Below, piece after piece: positions 11,564 to 21,707 of a DNA stretch of 64,000 nucleotides. The notes under the pieces were generated by a model that searched no databases, was not told where the DNA came from, and saw only the letters and a list, made by a program, of their open reading frames with translations. The stretch's first letter is position 1. Each line of letters starts with the position of its first letter. The position numbers were made by a program, and so were the translations under genes. The stretch comes from Ottelia alismoides (lineage: Eukaryota; Streptophyta; Magnoliopsida; Alismatales; Hydrocharitaceae), in contig JAZKJV010002949.1 of assembly GCA_037367405.1 (NCBI GenBank), positions 310,001 through 374,000 of the forward strand, written 5' to 3'.

Positions 11564-12208
11564 AGACTTGCGTGCACTGGACTGCGCGCTACAAGGGTTG
11601 ATGATCGCGCAAGATGACCCGCTCCAGTCGAGAGAACGCGCCAGATGACTGTTTGCACCGACTTGAGTGCACTGGATGACTCGCTACAGCATGGCGAGAT
11701 GATGCGCGTTGCATATGACACGCTACGCGCTACAGATGATGCGCTTCAGATGCGCGCTTCAGATCACACGCTACAGGGATGGACATCCAGATCGCACGTG
11801 ATGAGATGCGCAGCCTGCGATGGACAAGGTCGCCGCGATGAGATCGCGAGAGGACCCAGATCGCGCGTGATGAGATGCGCAGCCTGCGTGATGAGATCGC
11901 GAGAGGACGCCAGGCGATGGACAAGGTCGCCGCCTGCGCGCGAGCTAGGGCTCGCCTGGGAGGGCTCGCCTGCGCAGCCGCAGTGAGATGAGATGCGCCT
12001 GGTAGGGGCTGCGCCGCCGGGGGTTCGCCGAGATTGGATGCGCAGCCTACGAGGGTTGCGTCATGCATTGATCGCTGGCGCACAGATGCGTTGATCGGCG
12101 ATGGTGGGTCGTGCGCCGATCTCGAAATCGAGAGAGAGAGAGAGAGAAAGGGCGGCGGGTGGGGTAGGGTTAGGATTAGGGTTTCAAGAACTCCGGCCTA
12201 GGACCGTC
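11564..12208 (-). other. GC-rich leader of copia B, with repeated motifs
   Basis: About 645 bp between the PBS and the truncated pol. The PBS-proximal part on the minus strand contains CCCTAATCCTAACCCTACCCC and a (CT)n run, like the leader of element D. The rest is made of repeated words such as GATGAGATGCGCAGCCTGCG, AGATCGCGAGAGGA and GATGGACAAGGTCGCCGC. I see no conserved protein. It may be the family's own leader or captured sequence; the leader of element A is outside the window, so this cannot be decided here. Confidence 0.7.
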
Positions 12209-12220
12209 GCTCTGATACCA
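12209..12220 (-). other. Primer-binding site of copia B
   Basis: Minus-strand TGGTATCAGAGC directly after the 5' LTR; this is the usual plant copia match to the 3' end of initiator tRNA-Met. Confidence 0.93.
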
Positions 12221-12349
12221 TGTTGGAAGGGAATGAATAAGATAACTTTAATCAAACCCTAGAGCTCTCTTATATAGGAGAAAAGCTCTATGGGTAAATT
12301 ACAGAAAAGGGACAATTAAAAAGAAACAAATAACATAATTAGTCTAACA
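12221..12349 (-). repeat. 5' LTR of copia B (129 bp)
   Basis: Differs from 8432-8560 at one position. It is bounded by the PBS inside and the GGTGT duplication outside. Confidence 0.93.
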
Positions 12350-12354
12350 GGTGT
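12350..12354 (+). repeat. Target-site duplication of copia B, right copy
   Basis: GGTGT, matching 8427-8431. Confidence 0.9.
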
Positions 12355-15344
12355 AAAAGAGTCTAATTGCTTTCTTGAAGGCGTTGCCGGACCACCTTTC
12401 AGACAACCTTAAAGGCGAAGCCTAATACTATGCGAGTAAATGCATAAGAGTGGCAATTAGGTTGGTATTACTGGACAGTTTTTTAGCTCATAAGTCATAA
12501 GGATCACCGTATGTAAATGAGCACATTTGTTACTGAACTATTTACATTTTTATCAGTAGAATCTCATAATTTTCTATTGCAGTAAAACAAGTCTCCTTGT
12601 ACTTTATCAGACTGCATTACTAAGGAGCCTGTGCGCTGAAGCTATGTTTGTAGTTGTCATTTTCTTATGTTAACGATCTTCACTCACAAAGAAAGTCTGA
12701 GTGATTGTTCTCCTGGGCTGAGGGAATATGGATTTTTTGGCTGTCTATGCATTAGAAGGCACACCGGTTTCGGCTTGGGATGATAGCCCCTGAGCATCAA
12801 AGTGAAGCCAGGCCTGGCCGCATTAATCTGAAACCTATGCCTTGTTAACATGCTTCCAGCTTCTCTGCCGATTTTAGTTAAGTCGAATGTGGAGCCATTT
12901 TTCTGGACTATCTTTGCTCATCATCTGACAAGCAGAGCAGGATATTAACCCCCCAATGCTGCAAATGGTTGCTTACCGGGGCACTCTTTTGGAGGCTTAC
13001 ATGCTTTTTTCTACATCGAAGGTCTGGGAATACAAAATAGAAGCACGTCATCAAGAGCAAGAATATCAACATGATTTACGTGGTTTGTGATGATCTCTAT
13101 CATCGGATTATATCTTCACTAACATGTTTGCATTTTTCAGGTGATGTTGCTGAAAGGGCACACAACATGTTTGGCTTTTGTGTTTCCCATCCGTCCGATT
13201 CCTGATATCTAGAGTAAGAGAAGCTGCATACTTCAGAAGCTGATGTTGTAGCCTTCGTTGTCCTCGTAGATATGGAAATATATATCGAAGTTTCAATGCA
13301 AACACTGGATACTAATATAAGATCGGATTTTCGGTGCATATATCAAACAATATGTTGCGAATCACGGAAGCACGTCCAAACAAGATCAATCACGCAAGCA
13401 TAAAGACATACGAATTTACAAGGTTCACCAGTAACCGGGCTATGTCCTTGGACGGTGGGGCCCAATTTTCACTATGTAGAGTAGAAGAAAATACAGAGGA
13501 TACAAAGAGCCTCAACCTTAAGGGGAGTTCAACTCGAGAATAAGCAGGAATACGGATAGGGAATAAAGAGAATAAGGGTTTATTCTCCATTTGGCTGGAA
13601 AGATAGGAATAAGGAGAATATATGGAATAAGGGTAGATAAGGTGGAATAAAGCTATGAATAAAGGTTGAATAATGTGAAATAATGAGATGTCGATGGTAA
13701 TAACGGTACCCTTGGTAACCGTATTGGGAGGGGAATTGATCTCTTATTTTAATTCTTATTCTTCAAACGAACATGGCCTAAATTATTTATATACTACCCT
13801 TGTACATACGGATAAAATAATGCCATTGCAATATCTGTTCCTTGGCATCAATCTCGATTCTTAAGGTTACAGGAAATGCCCAATACATTATTGAGAAGGT
13901 TTCAGATTTAGTTAGTACAGATGCCATCTTTTCTAATTCTGTTCAAAATGCAAATTTATCTATGGATACTTTAGTTCATATTCAACCAACATCAATGTTA
14001 AGTTCCATGCGATCTTTCAGTAATACTAATGTTTTCCATATGTGTGACCTGTAAGCTCTAGATCATCCTACAAATTGATTAGCACGAACTAAGCTGTGTA
14101 CTCTGGAATGCTTAAAGTAACGGATAAGTGATTTTAGTACTTCTGGGCAAATGTGATTTCAGTGAAGAAGCGATGGCATTTTGCAGGTGTACCTTTCTGG
14201 AAATGTAAGGACCTGTATCTCCAGTTTATTGAGGAATTGGTCCAATGAATACAACTGGAAAAGTAAAAGAACATTCGCTTAACTAACAGTGAAAAAGCAG
14301 ACTTCCATTAACTCTTATGATGTAGTCAAACATCTATTGCCTCAAGTAGACTGTGTACGCTCCATGCGGATCATGTAACATCAGATAAAAGATATTTCTA
14401 ACTGAAAAAAAGTCTTCATTGCATCCTTTCCCATGGTAACACAATTGATCATAACCATTTTTGTATATACAAACAAATCAGAATTGAATATTCAACAAAG
14501 TTCCTACAGCAGGAGATTAATGTACCGAGCTTCCCTTTTACCCCCATAGAGCCTCCGCGAGGAATATATTGGCATAAAATTATGCCAGATACGGTTTTTC
14601 CAGAAACTATGGCAAGCGACCTGCACAATCTGTCAGAAAATCGGAGGGAGTAGCTGGGGTTGAACTTGTTAAAAAATGTAAAAAAAAGGAAATGACATGA
14701 AATAGAAATACCTACCTGGTTACTTGATGAGTAATTTGTTTTAGCACGCTTCTTATGTAAATATGATGCATGCAATGTTCTCACGTATGTTTGCTTGGAA
14801 ACAAGGCATCAACTGATCAACGGATGCAAAACAGAAACTTTCTTCTTATGGGCTTGCAATGGCAGCACCTAGATTTGTACACGAAGATAGAATGGCAATC
14901 AATCTCTACTGCTTTGCTTTCATTGGTTTGTTTGCCTGGAAACTCGTTTCCCTGTTATCACAAAACGTTGGCATGCATTGACCAACTGAAACACCATAAT
15001 CACCCAATAAAAAAGATATCTACATCAGCTCAGAAGCAATATAACTCGCCGCATAAGGGTAAGTGATGATCTATTTCGTGCCAAACTAAGTGAATAGATT
15101 GCCACCAACCAAGGTACATGAATCTATATCAAACCGCCTTCCGAAAAAACAGCATAATCAGTATCAGGGTAACCACATAACTAAAGAATTGATAACCACA
15201 CAACTACAGAACTGTGGATGTTTACTTTTATTCCTAAAAGGGTCTTCCTGATCACACAAGGTAGCCTCAAAATGGATAACATGTGACTTACTATAAGCTT
15301 AATACAGTGTTCTTCTGTATTTGATATACATGAACAAGTCATTA
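12355..15344. other. Gene-free stretch with one LTR relic
   Basis: Several short open stretches occur (for example 13842-14054, 14770-15066) but none has recognisable domains, and none is repeated elsewhere in the window. An LTR-like fragment sits at 13353-13517. Nothing else was recognised. Confidence 0.5.
13353..13517 (-). repeat. Diverged LTR fragment related to 15345-15684
   Basis: TGTTGCGAATCACGGAAGCA, AAGGTTCACCAGTAACCGGGC and TTGGACGGTGGGGCCC correspond in order to TGTTGTGAATCACAGAAGCA, AAGGTTCACCCGTAATGGGGC and TTGGACGATGGTGATC at 15345 onward. Only the 3' half of the minus-strand LTR is recognisable. Confidence 0.7.
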
Positions 15345-15684
15345 TGTTGTGAATCACAGAAGCATGCCCAAACGAGATCCATCAAGCAAGTATGGAGAGA
15401 CACAGATTTACAAGGTTCACCCGTAATGGGGCTACATCCTTGGACGATGGTGATCGGTTTTCACTATGTGGAGAAAGAAGAAAAGTACAAAGAATGCAGA
15501 GAGCCCTAACCTATTGAGTTTATATCGTAATCTCGTAGAGATGGATCCCTGAAACAAACAAAACCATATATCGGAATACAAAACAATGAGACCCCCGTCT
15601 TGTTGGGGGGTATGGTACGACATGAGGGGGTACGTATGAGATTCTTCAACCTGGGTCAGATGGTTAGGATTCAAGCATATCAAT
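15345..15684 (-). repeat. 3' LTR of a decayed copia element
   Basis: It lies immediately downstream (minus strand) of a copia RNase H relic, after CAAGATGGAGATT, a common copia polypurine tract. It ends ATTCACAACA at 15345. The other LTR was not found; the 13353-13517 fragment is a second, more diverged copy. Confidence 0.75.
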
Positions 15685-15772
15685 AATCTCCATCTTGAAT
15701 TGAATCCTTTGAGAATCTTTGCCAAGCTTTGTCGTGCCGCCGCCAGCCCCTCCTTAGAGCTACTGCCAACTG

Positions 15773-16130
15773 TCGATACTGAGCAAGTCAAAATAGTGTT
15801 TGAGCTTACTCCCAGAAACTATCTTTGTGAACATATCAGTTGGATTATCTATTGAGCCGTCCTTCTTCACCTTGATCCTTTTTCAGAACGAATGAAGTGA
15901 TATCTGACATTTATGTGCTTGGTCCTCATGATGCAAATGATCATTGGCTAAGCATATCGCACTGACACCGTCACAATATAATATAGCCTCATCATATTGT
16001 AGACTGAGATCTCCAACTAAGCCCTTTAGCAAGATGCCATTGTAGCCTCTGTCAAAGCCATGTACTATGTCTCTGTAGTAAACAAAGTAACTTATGGTTG
16101 TAAGGTAGCCTTCCAACTGATGCTGAACTC
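15773..16130 (-). pseudogene. Copia RNase H C-terminal relic
   Basis: The minus strand reads LLKGLVGDLSLQYDEAIL, YCDGVSAICLANDHLHHEDQA and, after a frame break near 15883, DNPTDMFTKIVSGSKL followed by DLLSIDSW and a stop. These match the last ~110 residues of copia pol (the WLKGLLGDLG, CDSQSAICLA, ADMLTK blocks). RT and all upstream domains are absent. It belongs with the LTR at 15345-15684. Confidence 0.85.
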
Positions 16131-16240
16131 CCCAAAGTGAAGATGTATCCTGTCATTTATCTCCTCCCATTGACATCTACAACATAGTTTAAATATGAAT
16201 ATTCAGCAACCAAACACTCTAAATCATTTCGGTAGATGAG

Positions 16241-19202
16241 TGATGAATCTCGTATTCATCATGCTAAAAGCCGCTAATTAAAACCCCTGCTTAATCAATC
16301 CAATAAAAATACCCTTTAATTCTTTATTTTTATCTTGTATTATATTGTATATAAATTACAATTGAATTATTGTATTTAATTTTCTTTATTTTTCTTATAA
16401 TTATTTTATCCTAAAAAATCTCTAAAAATTAGGTAGAATAATTGTCTATAAATCACTGAACATTAAAAACACTAAAAAATACAAAAACATCTCAAAACCA
16501 CAAAATCGGTGTTTTTATCCCCTTAAAAATACCTCCAAAAATACCTTTTGTACAAATGACCTCTTTTGGCTTTTTGACCAACATGAAAGTTGTAGATCTC
16601 GTCGAGAAGAGTAACTGTCATGTTTTGACTTTTTTTTAATTCGGCCTCTAACTATTTCTTTTGTATTTATCTTTGTTTTTATTCTTTGAATTTTTCTGAT
16701 TGGGCCACGTGGCGCCCTCAGGGCCAGCTACGTGGCCCTCTCCTCTTTCCGCCACCTGGCACCTCTCCTGGCCCTTGGATCAAGCTCGCCCAGCCTTCAT
16801 CTCCGCCGTCCATCACCCGCTCCATTCCCAGCCGTATGATCTGATCCCAGATCAAATCGCCGCCACTCACTTCCGCTCGCATCTAAGCCATCCGATCTCT
16901 CCATTGTCCAACGCTCCTCCTCGTGCCACGTCTCCCTTCTACCTCTGTCGTTCGATCATCTCTCATCCTACGCCCCTCAAGCCTCCATGACACCCCTCTA
17001 CTTTCCACCGTTAGATCTTCCCCATCATTCAATCCCGATCGCTCCTTCGCGCCCTAACTTCGGTCGTGCAATCAGATCTTCGGATCTGATCGCAGCCCTC
17101 CACTCTCCCCCTATCCCATCCGTTGGATCATGGGATCCAACGGTTCGACCGTCGTCTCCTACCTCCGTAACTCCCCTTCCCCAGGCGTTACGACTCACAG
17201 CCACTGCGCCGCCCTTTTAATTTTAGCCGTCGCTCCAGCCACCGCTTTCCTCTCCTAACACCTCCCTCTCACAGCCCATTGCTCCGCCATCTTCGTGCAA
17301 CCCTCCATCACTCCCTCGCCATTAAAACACCACCTAAAAACGCCTCACCACCATGAAACCGCTGACCTTCTCCTCCTATTTAAACAACCCCTCCGCCACC
17401 TTCACCGGTGTCCACCATTATTGGGCCAAACCCTAGCCTCCTCCGCCCCTCCGGTGACAGCGGAGGGATGGAACGTCGAGGCGACTATGGACTTGGTCCG
17501 GTGTCGACCCGCGGTGCCTCCGCCGCATATCGGTTGCCTCCGGGCACCGCTGAGCTCCCTGCCAAGGCCGGGCAGGTCAATGCGACGACCCAGAGCTCCA
17601 ACAGAGCTCAATCCCAGGCTACTACCTCCACCATCATCTCGCTCCGGCGAGGTGATTTTTCCTCTTTTCTTCCTAATTTTTCCTACACGCTACAACACCG
17701 TCCACCTCCATCTGACCATCTCCTTAGCTCCACCCAACCACCAGCATCTTTGCCCACCCATCCCCCTTCTCCAGAACCTCCCACGCTCTGAATCCTCTCT
17801 TCCCCTGCTCCGCCGGAGAAGAGACCTCCGGCCATCACTCTAGTCACTCGCCACGGCCGTCCACTCACCTCACAAGCATTCGCACACACCGCGCTTCTGT
17901 TGTACTAACGTTTGCAGGTACTCAAAGCTCAATGGTCGGAGCTCAAGCCACATCGCCGATCTCCAACTCTCATATTGATCACCTGCCTCCGCCTCGCCAT
18001 TCCGAACATCGACGGAGCTTCGCCTGGCTTCCACAGGCTTCGCCATGGGATTAGCGACCTTCATCGACCTTCAGGCGAGCCTGTGGCGGGCGGTGGAGCT
18101 CCATCCAACACGCTGGAGCCCCGCCTCCTCCGGTAGGCCACGACTGAAGAAGACAACACAGTCACCGTCCGATCGATTCGATCAGACGGTCACGAAGACG
18201 CCACGTGGCATACCGAGTCTGTAACCGATCCACTAGGCTCGGGTCCACCGACCCTCTACCCGAGTCTCCAGATACTCCCACGTGGACCGAACCTCAGGCT
18301 TCCTTCCGAGCCTAGCCCTCGCGTGCCTTGCACGTGAGGTGCTGGGTAAATTGCAGGACTGACCCCAAGATTTCTGATAATTATATTCAGGTCCCCAGGC
18401 ATGTGCCTCAGACGTGCGTGCATGGGTATTTTACAGGAAGGCCCTCCAAGTTTTGAAGATTTATAAAAAGGTCCCCGCGCATATGGGAAATTTGCACAGG
18501 GGCCCAGGCGGTTTTTGGTAATTGCATTTAGGTCCTTCCAAGGACCTAAATGCAATATTTATCCTTTATTTTTTCTTGCATTTTTATTACAATTATGCCC
18601 CTACATTAATTTTAGCATAACTTGAGCATTGTAGGTTCAAATTGCATGATTTTAGTGTCGTTTTGATCTTTATTTTGTCCTCTACATCTTAGCATGTTTA
18701 ATTGTCTCATTTGCCACTATTTTAAATGAAGTGGTTTTTTATGTGAAAAATGGGACCCTTCTCTCCTTGTCTTGCTTTGATCTGATGACCGCTTTTTATT
18801 GTTGTAATTAAATTGACACTGATTCACATTTCTATTTTGTTGATCACATTTTTAGGGCATAATTGTAGCCTTTTATTTATCATACTTGTAACCTTGCACA
18901 ATTATTCATGCATCACTTTAACTTACATAAAAATCAATTAAAAAAATACATGCATCTTAGTATTGCATTGTAATTAGCATAGTTCATCATATTGACCTAA
19001 AACTGAAATTAATTCACACTGTGATTCATGAATCAAGATTCGATAAACATATTAAGTAGCCATGTCCCTGTGTTCGACCTTGGTAGACTTGCCAAGTAAA
19101 ATAGTCCACAACATTCAAAGATTGTGGTTTTTGTTGAACCAAATTTACCTCCTATACTACGACTATTATTCACTCTTAAAGAGGTGAATTTGACGTTCAT
19201 CA
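16241..19202 (+). repeat. 5' LTR of LARD-1 (~2.96 kb)
   Basis: Starts TGATGAATCTCG and ends ACGTTCATCA, giving matching terminal TGATGAA/TTCATCA. It contains a hairpin at 16582-16622, a GC-rich block (16700-18340) with CCGTTGGATC-type motifs and a possible TATA box at 17377, then an AT-rich 3' third. The longest open stretches here (17295-17843, 17408-17791) have low-complexity Pro/Ser/His composition and no recognised domain, so I do not call them genes. Confidence 0.85.
17377..17385 (+). promoter_or_regulatory. Possible TATA box of LARD-1 LTR
   Basis: TATTTAAAC in a pyrimidine-rich context, at the place where the related LARD-2 LTRs have CTATAAAACC (23931 and 32566). Proposed start of LTR transcription just downstream; inferred from position and sequence only. 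Confidence 0.5.
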
Positions 19203-19204
19203 AA

Positions 19205-19223
19205 TGGCGTCGTTGCCAGGGAC
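19205..19223 (+). other. Primer-binding site of LARD-1
   Basis: TGGCGTCGTTGCCAGGGAC two bases after the LTR end. It is close to the TGGCGCCGTTGCCGGGGA PBS (tRNA-Asp type) of plant Athila/Tat gypsy elements, with a few changes. Confidence 0.75.
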
Positions 19224-19656
19224 ACGGCTTTGCTTAATTATTGAATTTTGATTTTTTTTGTTGATTAATTTCATTTTTTAGGACCTGATTTCATGCATCA
19301 ATTTCTGCATCATATCTGCTGATTTAACTTCTCGGTGTGTCTAACTTTTCTCTTTTGTGGCAGGGCCCATGATGATTGAGGACGCTTGATCCTCATGGAG
19401 GCGTGAAGTCAGGAGCTTCAGCTGAAGAGGCCGCAAAAGACATTGAGAAGGAATTTGAGGATTTTTATCAGTCAGATTGCATTTCATATTATAAAAAAAC
19501 TTACATCTGCATATTTATTTTCAGTTTTGCATGTTGTAAAAAAAGAAAAAAAAGAAGAAGAAAAAAAGAGTAGATCACTTGATGATCTACCCCCCCCCCC
19601 CCACACACGCCTACACTTGCATATACACACTCACTCCCACCATCCCCCTGTATATT

Positions 19657-19696
<40 letters not shown>

Positions 19697-19762
19697 TGTA
19701 TATATTTCACGAACCCCCTCACCCTTGTATCATAGAACACCCTCCCCCCTAATTCAGACCTT

Positions 19763-19970
19763 ACTTAGGCTATTTGTAGCCTAAGTATAGGGGGGATCTG
19801 CCTGCTCATCCCTCCCTCGTTCTGTCTTCTTGTGCTTAGGTCGATTTTGTCCTAAGTATAGGGGGACCCTCCTCCTCAGTTCCGCTATATCACCCGATAT
19901 TTGAATCAAGCCTTGGCTTCATGGCACTTGTGCTATGAGGACATAGCAAAATTTAAGTATAGGAGGGTAT
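19763..19970 (+). repeat. Hairpin and polypurine-like motif array, LARD-1
   Basis: CTTAGGCTA (19764) pairs perfectly with TAGCCTAAG (19777) over a 4-base loop and is followed by TATAGGGGGGA. A second CTTAGG...CCTAAG pair at 19835-19856 is followed by TATAGGGGGA. A third TTTAAGTATAGGAGGG lies near 19952. The true polypurine tract before the 3' LTR (TTTAAGTATAGGGGTA, 21692) has the same wording. Confidence 0.8.
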
Positions 19971-21061
19971 ATTGTATATTATTGTATATTTACTTTAGCC
20001 TTAGGTCGTGTTTTTAAAACTTTTTAAAAAAATTATTTTCGGGCTGGGTTTTGGTAAACTTGTGAACTGAGAGTTGTAAAAACCTGTAAAAATTTGTTTA
20101 TTAAAATTGAGGGATTAATTTTTGTAAATATTCCTTTTCGAAAAAAAAGTTTAAAAATTAAAAATCTTTCTTGGAATCTGACGCTGACTACTAGGCCTAG
20201 TAGACATTTTCAGTGAGGGAACCTCAGTCTCCCTTAGCAGAGTGGGTGGTTTAGAGGACATCACATATGGCCCCATCTTCAAGTAACACGGGTCTCGGCC
20301 CGTACTTACGCTCATACTGGCTGAGAGTGGATACTTTTATTTGAGCATGGGCCAGTCATTGTCTCTCCGAGGAATTAAAAAAAATTAAAATCCATAAAAA
20401 TCTGCAAAAGCCAAAAATCACACAAAATTCACTAACCTAAGGAGTTGGTGTATTCTTGACACATTCACACTCACTCAAGGCTTGAGGATTTTAAGGACAC
20501 TGGATTTCTGGGATCTTGAGAGTCTGAGTTAACATGCCTTAGTCATTAGGGTTTTTAAAGACTTAAATATCCACACTTCCCTGGTTTGAAAGATTTGAGT
20601 GCTATATTACACTCTTCATCTCTACCTTCAAGAAAATATGATCAGCACAGTCACTTCCACAACTGCATGATTGATGAGTTGAGTTGAGGTAACACTTGAG
20701 GAACTAGGACCAGAGATTTGAGTTTAGACCCGGTCTAATGATATTTGAGGATGAGATAAAGTTAATGAAGGCTTCAGAAAACCTGAGTGTCAGCAAAACC
20801 CTAGCCAGTATGTGAACAAGATTCATATGCTATCTCTTTGATATTTACCTATGTGCCAGGGTGTGATGAAACTTAATGGAAATTATTGATCAGTGTTCGC
20901 CAATTTTTGGTAAAAGCAGTGGAGCTAGCCAACAAAAGAAATGAAATATCAAAGAAAAAGCTCTAAATATCAAAGTCAAATTATAAATGAGCTTCCACCA
21001 ATGGCGAGCGCTCCCAAACATTTTCAAATTGTCCACTTGGACCAAGCGCTAATTAGGACCA

Positions 21062-21244
21062 ATGAGTCGGGTTGTCACCACAAAAAGGGCCCTGCATCGT
21101 AAGCGATACAAGTCTGGGTGTCGAAGGTATCTTAGATACTCAGAAAAGACACACCCCGGTGTACTCCCAGAAAAACAAGTGCAGACGACTCCAACTCTTT
21201 TGACGGACACATTGATCAACAATATTAAAATTTACATGTGTTGA
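21062..21244 (+). CDS. Conserved 60-residue ORF in LARD-1
   Basis: ATG 21062 to TGA 21244. It is not recognised as any known protein. A basic peptide beginning MSRVVTTKRALHRKRYKSG, with a central KTHPGVLP and a C-terminal LLTDTLIN. The LARD-2 interior has the equivalent ORF of the same length at 30999-31181. Many differences between the two are third-position synonymous changes (for example GCC/GCT, CTG/CTA, CGT/CGC, CCC/CCT, GTG/GTA, ACG/ACA), and the one internal length change is a whole codon. This pattern suggests coding, but only two copies are available and no test was run. The end runs into an AT-rich stretch. It could instead be a conserved RNA element. Confidence 0.4.
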   Translation: MSRVVTTKRALHRKRYKSGCRRYLRYSEKTHPGVLPEKQVQTTPTLLTDTLINNIKIYMC

Positions 21245-21691
21245 GTAAAAGGCACTCGAGAGGCCCCTTGTTCCAATGTGAGGGTGAGAAAAATAGACAC
21301 CATCCCATTACCTCCATCATCTAGCCGTCCATCAACATTTCAAGTCTGACAAACTAATGAGACGGTTGACTGAAGCAAGAGTAGACTTATTCCCTAGTAT
21401 TGAGGATTAGGTCTAGAGGAGAGTCTTTGGGACTGGAACTTTGAGTGATGCATCGACTCGGCTCTCATGAAATGCAGTACACTAAATGTCATATCCTTAT
21501 ATTCTATGTACAAAAAGAGAGTCTGATAATCAGAGAAGTTGGATTCCTTCTGACTAAGGCTTGGATAAACCCAGAATTTTAGGATCTCTTAAATTAAGGG
21601 TCTTCGAAAGATCAAGCCTTGAATTTTTCACGCACACTATAAGAAATTAATCCGACTCCTTCATTCTTTAGATGCTCGAGGACGAGCATGG

Positions 21692-21707
21692 TTTAAGTAT
21701 AGGGGTA
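21692..21707 (+). other. Polypurine tract of LARD-1
   Basis: TTTAAGTATAGGGGTA directly before the TGATGAATC of the 3' LTR. Confidence 0.7.

Larger units (their letters stand above)
8432..12349 (-). mobile_element. Copia element B, gag-deleted Ty1/copia, complete at both ends
   Basis: 3918 bp from LTR to LTR on the minus strand, flanked by GGTGT on both sides. The two 129-bp LTRs differ by one base (8552 against 12342), so the insertion is recent. A PBS matching initiator tRNA-Met (TGGTATCAGAGC) follows the 5' LTR and a polypurine tract precedes the 3' LTR. Between the PBS and pol lies ~645 bp of GC-rich leader; gag, protease and the start of the pre-integrase domain are missing when compared with element A (about 1.26 kb). 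Pol is open apart from a one-base deletion near 10686. It interrupts otherwise continuous sequence 8431/12355. Confidence 0.95.
19224..21707 (+). other. Non-coding interior of LARD-1
   Basis: No gag, protease, RT or integrase motif in any frame. It includes a microsatellite (C-run, then TC/TG/TA dinucleotides, 19590-19710), an array of hairpin plus polypurine motifs (19763-19970) and a 60-residue ORF at 21062. Several blocks are conserved with the LARD-2 interior, for example TCTCCCTTAG-AGAGTGGGTGG (20230 and 30175) and GGAGTTGGTGTAT (20440 and 30392). Confidence 0.75.

Noticed and set aside
13842..14054. 70-codon open stretch
   Set aside because: No recognisable domain, no splice or promoter support, not repeated. 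Left unannotated.
17295..17843. 182-codon open stretch in the LARD-1 LTR, with overlapping open stretches in other frames
   Set aside because: GC-rich, Pro/His/Ser low-complexity translation in all frames, no start context or domain, and not open in the LARD-2 or LARD-3 LTRs. Typical of an LTR promoter/R region.
19590..19710. Poly-C, TC, TG and TA tract as a functional element
   Set aside because: Simple compound microsatellite; length and purity do not suggest more than slippage.
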